Part shown: in pieces, positions 26,535 through 34,326 of the stretch
How positions within the stretch are numbered: position 1 is the stretch's first letter
Layout: every line of letters begins with the position of its first letter
DNA from: Lentibacillus daqui
GTDB taxonomy: Bacteria > Bacillota > Bacilli > Bacillales > Amphibacillaceae
Direction: 5' to 3'
Assembly (NCBI RefSeq): GCF_027186265.1
Contig: NZ_CP114176.1
Coordinates: forward strand, 868,001-932,000
DNA: 64,000 nt
Position numbers and translations under genes: made by a program
Notes under the pieces: model-generated
The model's database searches: none
Told to the model about the DNA's origin: nothing
What the model saw: the letters and a program-made list of their open reading frames with translations, nothing else

Positions 26535-26820
26535 GTTTAGAAAAAAGACCGTGGATTTTAGCTGCCGGGAAAGTCAACATTCGTTTCATCGGCTTTATCT
26601 ATTTATATAAAGAATACCCTATCGATTTTGTTAGCAAAGTAGTGGACTCAATATGCGTGTGTCTCGAAATCTTTTAATAGTCTTTTTCCAAACACTCCAG
26701 CATACAATAAAAATGTTGCTTGTTTGCATTTGCAAAACGGCGGGAAACAACAAGGTAAAAGCGAAGCCAATTGTTTAGTCATTGGTTTACATTTGTATTT
26801 TTAAAAAGGAGGATGTTTCA

Positions 26821-27240
26821 TTGGGGATTATTAATTTGGATGTGGCGAAAGACTTGATTGCTGGAGCAGAGGAAGAGGCTAAGAAGATCGGAGTACAAAT
26901 GGTAATTACGGTGCTAGACGAGGACGGAAATCTGGTGGCAACCCATCGCATGGATGACGCTTGGCTTGCAAGTATAGACATTGCCCACAATAAAGCATGG
27001 ACATCCGTTGCATTGAAGATGCCTAGCGGGGATTTGGCTGAGGCGACCGTTCCAAATGCTGAACTTTACGGGATTAATACAACTAACAATGGCCGGATTG
27101 TCGTGTTTGGTGGTGGTTTTCCTTTGGTGAAGGATGACAAAGTAGTTGGTGCTGTCGGTGTTAGTGGAAGTTCGGTGGCAAATGATGTCCAAGTTTCTGA
27201 GGCAGCAGTTAAAGTGTTTAACGAAAAATTTAACGCTTAG
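26821..27240 (+). CDS. GlcG/HbpS-type protein (PF03928-like)
   Basis: 139 residues from a TTG at 26821, chosen because AAAGGAGG lies 8 bases upstream. The GlcG/HbpS fold is recognisable: DVAKDLIAGAEEEAKKIGVQMVITVLDEDGNLVATHRMDDAW, then GGGFPLVKDDKVVGAVGVSGSS. Members bind haem or small ligands, and GlcG accompanies glycolate oxidase genes in other bacteria. Here it is monocistronic, about 11 kb from the glycolate genes. Confidence 0.82.
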   Translation: MGIINLDVAKDLIAGAEEEAKKIGVQMVITVLDEDGNLVATHRMDDAWLASIDIAHNKAWTSVALKMPSGDLAEATVPNAELYGINTTNNGRIVVFGGGFPLVKDDKVVGAVGVSGSSVANDVQVSEAAVKVFNEKFNA

Positions 27241-27322
27241 CATATAACCTTAGAACGCTAATATCAATGAGATTCAGTCAAACATCAACTGCAATCTGGA
27301 ACCGGTAATCAAAACATTCATT

Positions 27323-27360
27323 TAAAAGGGATCCCGCTGTAAAATGGTGGGATCCTTTTG
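27323..27360 (+). terminator. Terminator after the GlcG-like gene
   Basis: AAAAGG(G)ATCCC pairs with GGGATCCTTTT with one bulged G. Downstream, TTGACA at 27498 with TATAGC 15 bases later is a weak promoter candidate for the next gene. Confidence 0.7.
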
Positions 27361-27574
27361 TATGTTATCCGAATAATAACATACGATTACATTCAACTAA
27401 GTAATATATGTTCTAATTATTAAAAATCCCTGGTGAACCAATTTTTTGCTCTGTTTTAAGGGTGTTATAGTAGAAAGATAGTAATTGATAGAAACCATTG
27501 ACACGATCTGTGGTTTGGTATAGCTTGTAAATAACAACATGTAAACGGTGCATTTAACAAGGAGCTGAATATAG

Positions 27575-28684
27575 ATGAAAATAAGCAAAGTAGATGTGTT
27601 TCAAATAGAATTACCACTAAAAGAGCCATTCATTATTTCATATACGTCCTTCGATGTGATGCCGGCAATCATTATTCGGATTGAAACGGATGAAGGGATT
27701 GTTGGTTTTGGGGAGAGTGTACCCGATGAACATGTCACAGGGGAATCAGTACATAGCGTTTTTGCGGCATTAAAGCATCAGTTGGTCCCCGCCCTGTTAG
27801 GAAAAGATCCTGGAAATATTCAGGACATCCATGCAATGATGGATCGGGAATTGGTACGTAATGGGGCTGCAAAAGCTGCGGTTGATATTGCCTGCTACGA
27901 TATTTTAGGAAAATACAGCAACCTGCCAGTTTATACATTGCTTGGTGGCAGAAAAGAACAACAACCAGTCATCCCAAAAGTATTAAGTATTCTGGAACCA
28001 GAAGTACTTGCTGAACAAGCGAAGGCTGCGGTTGCAGAAGGTTATCAAGAAATTAAGATGAAACTCGGAATTGACCATACTAAAGATATTGCGCGAGTAC
28101 AGGCTGTTCGTCAAGCTGTTGGGGACCGGGTGAAAATTCGTGTTGATGTCAATCAGGGCTGGCAAAGTGTACAGGTTGCCAAGGAGATGATCCGGCAACT
28201 GGAACCATTTCATGTTTCTTGGGTGGAACAACCGATTGCCCAGGAAAGCTTGTCCATGTTCAAGGAATTAAAGGAGGCAAGTTCCATTCCATTAATGGCT
28301 GATGAAAGTTTAGTAACCTCACAGGATTTGCGCACCCTTGTCGAACATCGGGCGGTGGATTATATCAATATTAAGCTGATGAAAAGTGGCGGCATTTATC
28401 CATCATACAAGCTTGCTACACAGGCAGACTTGTTTGGTATTAAGTGTCAAATCGGATCCATGGTTGAGTCCAGCATTGGATCAGCGGCAGGATTCCACGT
28501 TGCCTTATCTAAGCAAAATATTGTCTCAACCGAACTGTCCGGCCCAACTAAATTTTCAACCGATGTCGGTAATCTAGGCTATACCTTGCCACACGTGAAT
28601 ATAACTGATCAGCCAGGCCTGGGCATCACGGTGGACATGAACGCATTACAACAACTAGCCGTAAAACACAAAGAACTTAGCTAA
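27575..28684 (+). CDS. Enolase-superfamily epimerase/racemase, muconate-lactonising subgroup
   Basis: 369 residues with the full catalytic set: K161-x-K163 in EIKMKLG, D191 in VDVNQGW, E218 in WVEQP, D243 in MADES and K267 in INIKLMKSGG. The C-terminal D-x-D that marks Ala-Glu epimerases (present in the gene at 2570) is absent; here the segment reads STELSGPTKFSTDVG. The substrate is therefore probably not L-Ala-D-Glu; another dipeptide or N-acyl amino acid is possible. CAAGGAGC precedes the ATG. An M20 amidohydrolase follows. Confidence 0.82.
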   Translation: MKISKVDVFQIELPLKEPFIISYTSFDVMPAIIIRIETDEGIVGFGESVPDEHVTGESVHSVFAALKHQLVPALLGKDPGNIQDIHAMMDRELVRNGAAKAAVDIACYDILGKYSNLPVYTLLGGRKEQQPVIPKVLSILEPEVLAEQAKAAVAEGYQEIKMKLGIDHTKDIARVQAVRQAVGDRVKIRVDVNQGWQSVQVAKEMIRQLEPFHVSWVEQPIAQESLSMFKELKEASSIPLMADESLVTSQDLRTLVEHRAVDYINIKLMKSGGIYPSYKLATQADLFGIKCQIGSMVESSIGSAAGFHVALSKQNIVSTELSGPTKFSTDVGNLGYTLPHVNITDQPGLGITVDMNALQQLAVKHKELS

Positions 28685-28722
28685 AAGCTGGATACAAGTT
28701 ATTTCGGCGAACTAGCTGGAGG

Positions 28723-28818
28723 CGCTGATAAAAGTGGTAAAATCGCCGATAAAGGAGCTGAAACCGCTGATAAAAGAGCTAAAACCGCTGATAAAAGCAG
28801 GAAAATCGCTGATAGAGG
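28723..28818 (+). repeat. 21-bp-period tandem repeat, locus B (4.5 units)
   Basis: Units start at 28723, 28744, 28765, 28786 and 28807, each CGCYGATAAARG plus nine more bases ending AAAY. The array reads without interruption in one frame as heptads IADKGAE, TADKRAK, TADKSRK, IADRG. Same family as 4820-4882 and 30112-30210. Confidence 0.85.
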
Positions 28819-28930
28819 TTTTCCCACAATCAAGAACATCATTTGTTAATGGGATAGATACCAGTCAACCCTAACATATGAAAGAATGACTAACTAACCG
28901 GCTCTGGAAATGTTGATTGGAGGCAACACG

Positions 28931-30025
28931 ATGCAAAAACAAGAATTACAGGCATTATGGCAACATTTGCATGAAAACGCAGAAGTAAGTTTAAAAGAAG
29001 TAAACACATCCAATTATTTGATGAACCACTTTAAAAATGCTGGATTTCAACCAGTTGCATTTCAGTTTATTCCCGGTTTCTATGTGGAAGTTGGCAACGG
29101 GCAGCCAAAAATAGGCTTGCGCGCCGATATGGATGCACTTCTGCAAGAAGTCAATGGCAAGTTACAAGCGAATCATTCATGTGGTCACGACGCGCATATG
29201 ACGATTGTGACTGGTGTTATGCATCGGTTAAAGGGTATGGAGGATCAGCTGAAAGGAACGGTACGGGCAATTTTTCAGCCAGCTGAGGAACAGGGAAATG
29301 GTGCGGTTCGGGTCGTCAATGAGGGTGTTGTGGATGATTTGGATTATTTATTTGGTGTCCATGTGCGCCCCTATAGTGAGATCGATTTTCCGGATTGCGC
29401 GCCAGGTATTCAACACGGCGCGTGTCTATTTGTCAAAGGGAAGATTAAAGGTGTGGATCACCATGGAGCACGTCCACACGAAGGGGTCAATGCCGTAGAA
29501 GTGGGAACAGCAATCGTGCAACAGCTGCAACATATTCATACCGCTCCACAAATACCGGCGACAATTAAAATGACCAATTTTCATGCAGGCAATGATAATT
29601 TAAACATTATTCCGGGGGAAGCAACATTCGGCCTTGATGTACGTGCCCAAACCAATGATGTAATGGATAAAATGAAAGAAAAAATTCAAACCATCTGCAG
29701 TCATCTGTCATCCATTTATGATGTGTCAATTGAGATTTCGCTGGATGATGATGTTCCGGCAGCGATTATTAATCAAGAGGCAGAAGACATCATGCATCAC
29801 GCGATTGTGGAAAGTTTAGGAAAACAACACACCCAACCAACGATTATTACACCAGGTTCAGATGATTTTCACTATTATACGTTAATGCGGCCGAACATCA
29901 AGGCGACCATGTTGGCACTTGGAGCAGACGTCACCCCGGGTCTTCACCACCCACAAATGACCTTTAATAAAGAAGCGATCGAAAACGGAATTAATATTTT
30001 GGTCGAAGCTTGCATAGAAGCATAG
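28931..30025 (+). CDS. M20 family metallo-amidohydrolase/peptidase
   Basis: 364 residues. Metal-site motifs are present: LRADMDAL, NHSCGHDAHMT, FQPAEEQGNG, the lid segment DHHGARPHEG and GLHHPQM near the end. This is the IAA-amino acid hydrolase / N-acyl amino acid amidohydrolase branch. The ATG at 28931 is chosen because TTGGAGGC lies about 7 bases upstream. Following an enolase-superfamily racemase, the pair could process N-acyl or dipeptide substrates (inferred), although the repeat array lies between them. Confidence 0.85.
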   Translation: MQKQELQALWQHLHENAEVSLKEVNTSNYLMNHFKNAGFQPVAFQFIPGFYVEVGNGQPKIGLRADMDALLQEVNGKLQANHSCGHDAHMTIVTGVMHRLKGMEDQLKGTVRAIFQPAEEQGNGAVRVVNEGVVDDLDYLFGVHVRPYSEIDFPDCAPGIQHGACLFVKGKIKGVDHHGARPHEGVNAVEVGTAIVQQLQHIHTAPQIPATIKMTNFHAGNDNLNIIPGEATFGLDVRAQTNDVMDKMKEKIQTICSHLSSIYDVSIEISLDDDVPAAIINQEAEDIMHHAIVESLGKQHTQPTIITPGSDDFHYYTLMRPNIKATMLALGADVTPGLHHPQMTFNKEAIENGINILVEACIEA

Positions 30026-30057
30026 GGACGGTTTCTAAGTCTGTCCCTCTTTTTTAT
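30024..30057 (+). terminator. Terminator after the M20 gene
   Basis: AGGGAC pairs with GTCCCT across a 13-base loop, followed by CTTTTTT. It resembles the GGGACGGTTTC...GTCCC elements common in Bacillaceae. Confidence 0.7.
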
Positions 30058-30111
30058 GAAGAGGAAAACAGCGGAACAACCGGATTAAATTACATTACCG
30101 AAAAAATGAAT

Positions 30112-30210
30112 CGCCGTAAAAAGTGCAGAAACCGCCGATAAAAATAGATAAATCGCCGTAAAAATAGTGAAAACCGCTGTAAAAACTGCCAAACCTGCCG
30201 TAAAATATTT
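30112..30210 (+). repeat. 21-bp-period tandem repeat, locus C (about 4.7 units)
   Basis: Units start at 30112, 30133, 30154, 30175 and 30196, each beginning CGCCGTAAAAA or a close variant and ending AAAY. A weaker unit precedes at about 30095. Same orientation as loci A and B. One frame reads heptads such as TAVKTAK with one stop. Confidence 0.8.
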
Positions 30211-30427
30211 CATCATTTCATGTAGCAGGGTAAGTTCGCAAAGTAAGAAGAGAAATTTGCTGATCGTTATTTTTCCAGTAGTCTATTAACCATCCTTATC
30301 CTACCTACAACCTTCGCATATTTTCTTCGGACAGGACATAGATATGAATTGGTATGATGATTGGATAACTTATATAAAACCTCGTCTCATCAACATAGCA
30401 AATTTTCCTAACCAATCGTACTTGCAT

Positions 30428-30433
30428 TATAAT
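30428..30433 (+). promoter_or_regulatory. -10 element of the amidase operon
   Basis: TATAAT with a weak -35 about 17 bases upstream. Transcription would start near 30440, after the ATG at 30435, which supports the TTG at 30465 as the first start. Confidence 0.45.
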
Positions 30434-30464
30434 CATGGACAACGAAAAAAAGGAGCTGAATGGA

Positions 30465-30647
30465 TTGGGTTTGTCGATTGAACAAATTTTGACAAGCAAA
30501 GGCATTCAAATTGGGGAGGGACATGTAAACGTGTTAGAATCCCGCTGGCAGGCATTAGAGGAATTAAAGGGAAATTTGGAAAACGCCAAGATAGACGATG
30601 CAGACATTGCGGTGCGGAATATCCCAGGAGGTGATCACGTTGAGTAA
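30465..30647 (+). CDS. AtzG-like small partner of the amidase
   Basis: 60 residues from TTG 30465 with AAAGGAG 9 bases upstream. The order LGLSIEQ...helix...VNVLESRWQALEELKGNL...DDADIAVRNIPGGDHVE recalls AtzG-type (DUF4089-like) adaptor proteins that precede amidases of the AtzE/AtzF group. It overlaps the amidase start by 8 bases (30640-30647), so the two are translationally coupled and probably form a complex. Family assignment is tentative. Confidence 0.55.
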   Translation: MGLSIEQILTSKGIQIGEGHVNVLESRWQALEELKGNLENAKIDDADIAVRNIPGGDHVE

Positions 30648-32016
30648 TTCGTTGATCACGAAATCAGTTGAAGAACTGGCACCACTACTTGAAACAAGGG
30701 TGATTTCCTCGGTTGAACTAACTAAAGCTGTATTGGATCATGCGGAGACAAAAAACAAGGAGATTAATGCTTACATTAGTTTTTCGCGAAAAGAAGCGGT
30801 AGAAGCTGCTGAAAAGGCGGACAAAGAAATACGGATTGGCCATTATCGTGGGATGTATCATGGAATTCCCATGGCCATTAAAGATAACTTGTACATTAAA
30901 AATGATGTTACAACGATAGGTTCGAAAATCCACCAAAACTTTGTCCCGGACTATGATGCGACTGTTGTAAAAAAGTTGAGAGAGGCCGGAGCGGTTTTGA
31001 CTGGAAAATTGAACATGCATGAATATGCTTGGGGTGCGACCACCAACAACCCACATTTTGGACCAACCAGGAACCCGCGAAATTTACAGCATATTCCTGG
31101 AGGTTCAAGTGGTGGATCTGGTGCTGCAGTTGCTGCTGATATGAGCGCTGCTTCGTTAGGCACGGATACAGCCGGTTCCATTCGTATTCCTTCATCAGCT
31201 TGTGGTATTGTCGGCTTAAAACCCACATACGGACTGGTCAGTAAGTATGGTTGTTTTCCATTATCTTGGTCACTTGATCATATCGGACCGATGACAAAAA
31301 CGGTCAAAGATGCTGCGGGATTACTCGAAGTCATCGCCGGTTTTGATAAAAATGATTCGACTGTGTTAAATGTTCCTGTTGAAAATTATACCAAACAACT
31401 GACCGGTAATGTGAAAGATCTGGTTATCGGTGTAAATGAGGAATATTTTTTCCATCAGGTAGATGCAGAAATTGAAGCATTGGTTCGAAAAAATATTCAA
31501 AGGCTGGTTGATCAAGGGGCAAAAGTCGTCGAGATAAAAATACCCACCCTCCAATACAGTGAATGGGCAGAAATGATAACGGCTTTAACAGAGGCATCGA
31601 CTGTTCATCATCGAAATCTAATAGAGCGTCCAGATGATTTTGGTGATGATGTCCGGCTGTTATTCGAACTTGGAGAAATACCGTCAGCAGTTGATTATCT
31701 TCAGGCACAGCAAGTAAGACGACAATTGAAACAAGATTTCCAAAAGGCTTTTGAAAAAGTCGATGTCCTCATTTTCCCAACGCTACCCATGTTACCGCCA
31801 AAAATTGGGGAGGATGATGCAGAAATTAATGGAAGAAGAGTAGACCTCATGGACAATATCGTGCGCTTTACCGGACCAGGGAACCTAACTGGGCTGCCTG
31901 CGCTCTCCGTACCATGTGGCTATAAAAGTGAATTACCAGTCGGCCTGCAAATTATGGGACCGGCATTCAAAGAAGGGCTTGTATTAAATGTTGGTTATGC
32001 TTTGGAGCAGGGATAG
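30640..32016 (+). CDS. Amidase signature family protein
   Basis: 458 residues from TTG 30640, set by AGGAGGTGAT just upstream. The Ser-cisSer-Lys triad is visible: K81 in AIKDNLY, S156 in PGGSSGGSGA and S180 in GTDTAGSIR. Length and sequence resemble GatA/AtzF-type amidases, but no GatC or GatB gene is adjacent and the small upstream partner looks AtzG-like, so a metabolic amide hydrolase is more likely than tRNA amidotransferase. Substrate unknown. Confidence 0.85.
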   Translation: MSNSLITKSVEELAPLLETRVISSVELTKAVLDHAETKNKEINAYISFSRKEAVEAAEKADKEIRIGHYRGMYHGIPMAIKDNLYIKNDVTTIGSKIHQNFVPDYDATVVKKLREAGAVLTGKLNMHEYAWGATTNNPHFGPTRNPRNLQHIPGGSSGGSGAAVAADMSAASLGTDTAGSIRIPSSACGIVGLKPTYGLVSKYGCFPLSWSLDHIGPMTKTVKDAAGLLEVIAGFDKNDSTVLNVPVENYTKQLTGNVKDLVIGVNEEYFFHQVDAEIEALVRKNIQRLVDQGAKVVEIKIPTLQYSEWAEMITALTEASTVHHRNLIERPDDFGDDVRLLFELGEIPSAVDYLQAQQVRRQLKQDFQKAFEKVDVLIFPTLPMLPPKIGEDDAEINGRRVDLMDNIVRFTGPGNLTGLPALSVPCGYKSELPVGLQIMGPAFKEGLVLNVGYALEQG

Positions 32017-32121
32017 AAGAAAGGGAAATGGATCCGACGCAGCAGAATTTCTCAAAATACTGGTTAAATATATCGAATCACCTTATCTATTGGTCCTTTA
32101 ACAGGAATGTCGATCCATGTT

Positions 32122-32166
32122 TACAGCACAATTTGCAGTCCCAACTGTTGGTTGTGCTGTATTTTA
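32122..32166 (+). terminator. Terminator after the amidase gene
   Basis: TACAGCACAA pairs with TTGTGCTGTA, followed by TTTTAA. Confidence 0.75.
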
Positions 32167-32209
32167 ATGCTTGGATTTGTGATGGGGGTTGTTGAAAAAT
32201 GATGTAAAA

Positions 32210-32224
32210 TGAAATAAAAATTCA
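32210..32224. promoter_or_regulatory. Distal palindrome of the mur operon, MurR/RpiR operator candidate
   Basis: TGAAATAAAAATTCA, an imperfect copy of the palindrome at 32251-32265, centred 41 bases (about four helical turns) upstream of it. Confidence 0.5.
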
Positions 32225-32249
32225 ATTTATATAATATTTTTGTTTGATA

Positions 32250-32278
32250 TTGAAATTTAATTTCACATGTTGTAAAAT
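32250..32278 (+). promoter_or_regulatory. Promoter of the MurNAc operon
   Basis: TTGAAA (32250-32255), 17-base spacer, TAAAAT (32273-32278). The -35 and spacer are covered by the proximal palindrome. Confidence 0.65.
32251..32265. promoter_or_regulatory. Proximal palindrome of the mur operon, MurR/RpiR operator candidate
   Basis: TGAAATTTAATTTCA is a perfect inverted repeat around its central base. Its overlap with the -35 fits repression by the RpiR-family protein encoded at the end of the operon. Confidence 0.6.
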
Positions 32279-32283
32279 AATTA

Positions 32284-32297
32284 TGAAAGGGTTTTCA
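32284..32297. promoter_or_regulatory. cre-like site (CcpA) in the mur operon leader
   Basis: TGAAAGGGTTTTCA differs from the cre consensus (TGWAANCGNTWNCA) at one central position. Located at the predicted transcription start, it would block initiation when a preferred carbon source is present. Confidence 0.5.
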
Positions 32298-32347
32298 AAT
32301 GTAATATTTAGCAGTAAAAAATGCTATGAGTAAAGGGGGGGGATTTA

Positions 32348-33418
32348 TTGCTTGGATTTTCCGTTTTTCTTACTGAAGATTGGTCACCGGAAAAGGAAGA
32401 TTATGTAAAACGCATGGTCGATATCGGGTTTGAAGGAGTTTTTACATCACTGCACATCCCTGAAGATGACGTCTCCAGATACAAGGAGCGCTTGAATTCT
32501 CTGTTGGAGATAGTCAAGGCAAGGAAGCTGAAGCTGATGATCGATATTTCAGGTGATGCATTAGAGCAGATTGGACTTTCCTTAAACAATCCCAAGGAAA
32601 TTTTTGAAAGTGGTATCACGGGTTTGCGAATGGACGACGGCATTCATGTGGAAACAATGGCGAATGTATCGCGCTATCTTACTGTTGGATTAAATGCCAG
32701 CACATTAACGGAAGCCGATTACGAACAACTCGTTGCAAACGAAGCGGATTTTAGTAATATCGAGGCTTGGCATAATTATTATCCGAGACCAGATACAGGT
32801 TTGGATGAAAACTGGTTTGATGAAAAAAATACCTGGTTAAAGAATAAGCGCTTAAAAATAGCTGCATTTGCTCCTGGGGATGGGAGGTTACGTTTACCGT
32901 TATATGAAACATTGCCAACACTAGAAATTCATCGGTGCCAAAATCCATTTTCTTCTTCGTTGTCGCTTATGCAGGACTATATGATAGATGATGTGTATAT
33001 TGGTGATCCAGGCCTGACAAATAAAACTAGTCAACAATTTGCTGAATATCTTCAACATAAGATCTTGTTAATGCACGCAACGTCTGTTCATCGGAAATGG
33101 GATTCATACATTTATAAAGACCACCAAAATCGATTGGATGTTGCGAGAGATGTTATCCGTAGCGCACATTCAAGGGCTGCTCATAAAAATGATACCATTC
33201 AGCCTGAAAATACGGTGTTACGCAAAAAAGGGAGCATTACTATCGATAATAATCGATATAAGCGATATAAAGGGGAACTACAAGTTGTAAAACAGGAACT
33301 GTCACCTGATGAAAAAGTGAATGTGATAGGACAAATTGTCTATAAAGATTTGCCATTACTTGATTTTATCCAGGGTGGCATGACGTTTAAGATAACCGAT
33401 AACAAGGAGGCTACATAA
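32348..33418 (+). CDS. mupG: MupG, 6-phospho-N-acetylmuramidase
   Basis: 356 residues from a TTG behind AAAGGGGGGGGA. The N-terminal GFSVFLTEDW...YVKRMVDIGFEGVFTSLHIPEDD is typical of the MupG TIM barrel (DUF871, about 1-240), followed by a cyclophilin-like C-terminal domain. MupG cleaves MurNAc-6P-GlcNAc produced by PTS uptake of the murein disaccharide. First gene of the operon; murQ starts one base into its stop codon (TAATG). Confidence 0.87.
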   Translation: MLGFSVFLTEDWSPEKEDYVKRMVDIGFEGVFTSLHIPEDDVSRYKERLNSLLEIVKARKLKLMIDISGDALEQIGLSLNNPKEIFESGITGLRMDDGIHVETMANVSRYLTVGLNASTLTEADYEQLVANEADFSNIEAWHNYYPRPDTGLDENWFDEKNTWLKNKRLKIAAFAPGDGRLRLPLYETLPTLEIHRCQNPFSSSLSLMQDYMIDDVYIGDPGLTNKTSQQFAEYLQHKILLMHATSVHRKWDSYIYKDHQNRLDVARDVIRSAHSRAAHKNDTIQPENTVLRKKGSITIDNNRYKRYKGELQVVKQELSPDEKVNVIGQIVYKDLPLLDFIQGGMTFKITDNKEAT

Positions 33419-34311
33419 TGGATTTAGACAAACTGACGACAGAACAACGCAACAACAACACGATGAACCTAGATACGTTATCGACAATGGATGTCTTACG
33501 ATTAATGAATGAGGAAGATCAAGGTGTGGCGGCAAGTGTAAGAAAAGAATTGCCACAAATTGAAAAGGTTGTGGAAGCGGTTAAAAGGTCATTTAATCAG
33601 GGGGGACATTTGATTTATATCGGTGCAGGTACAAGCGGTCGTCTCGGAGTACTTGATGCAGCCGAATGCGTACCAACATTTAGCGCAGATCCATCCATGG
33701 TACAAGGGATAATTGCTGGAGGTATGCCCGCTATGACAGTTGCCGTTGAGGGGGCTGAAGATTCGCGAACGTTAGGAGAAAAAGATCTAAAGCATATTCA
33801 ATTGTCCGATAAAGATACTGTTCTTGGTATAGCCGCCAGTGGCAGAACACCTTATGTTATTGGTGCCTTGGAATACGCTGCAAATGTTGGAGCGACAACA
33901 GCGAGCCTTGCTTGTAACAAGGAAGCTGAGATCAGTAAACATGCAGATATCGCGATTGAAGTTCCAGTCGGTCCTGAGGTGTTAACAGGATCCACAAGAT
34001 TAAAGGCAGGAACGGCACAAAAATTGGTGTTAAATATGATCTCTACCGTTTCCATGATAGGGATAGGAAAGGTTTATCAAAATTTGATGGTTGATATCAA
34101 ACCGACGAATGATAAATTGGTGGAGCGCTCAAAATCGATTATTATGCAGGCGACAGAATGTAGTTACCAGGTGGCTGAGGAGTTCCTTCATAAGGCAAAT
34201 AAAAATGTAAAACTGGCGATTGTCATGATTTTAACTAACCTTTCTAAGGATGAAGCAAAACAAAAATTGGAGGAAAATAAGGGGTTTATAAGAAAAATTT
34301 CTGAAGACTAA
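33418..34311 (+). CDS. murQ: N-acetylmuramic acid 6-phosphate etherase
   Basis: 297 residues, standard length. SIS-fold etherase with GAGTSGRLGVLDAAECVPTF (catalytic E83) and AVEGAEDS (E114), plus GIAASGRTPYVIGAL in the sugar-phosphate site. It removes D-lactate from MurNAc-6P to give GlcNAc-6P. Coupled to mupG by a one-base overlap. Confidence 0.95.
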   Translation: MDLDKLTTEQRNNNTMNLDTLSTMDVLRLMNEEDQGVAASVRKELPQIEKVVEAVKRSFNQGGHLIYIGAGTSGRLGVLDAAECVPTFSADPSMVQGIIAGGMPAMTVAVEGAEDSRTLGEKDLKHIQLSDKDTVLGIAASGRTPYVIGALEYAANVGATTASLACNKEAEISKHADIAIEVPVGPEVLTGSTRLKAGTAQKLVLNMISTVSMIGIGKVYQNLMVDIKPTNDKLVERSKSIIMQATECSYQVAEEFLHKANKNVKLAIVMILTNLSKDEAKQKLEENKGFIRKISED

Positions 34312-34326
34312 GGGGGAGTGATGAGG

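Noticed and set aside
28723..28818. CRISPR array
   Set aside because: Units are directly contiguous 21-bp repeats with no spacers, and no cas gene is nearby.
30640..32016. GatA subunit of the tRNA amidotransferase
   Set aside because: No gatC or gatB partner is adjacent and the coupled small gene resembles AtzG; general amidase is safer.
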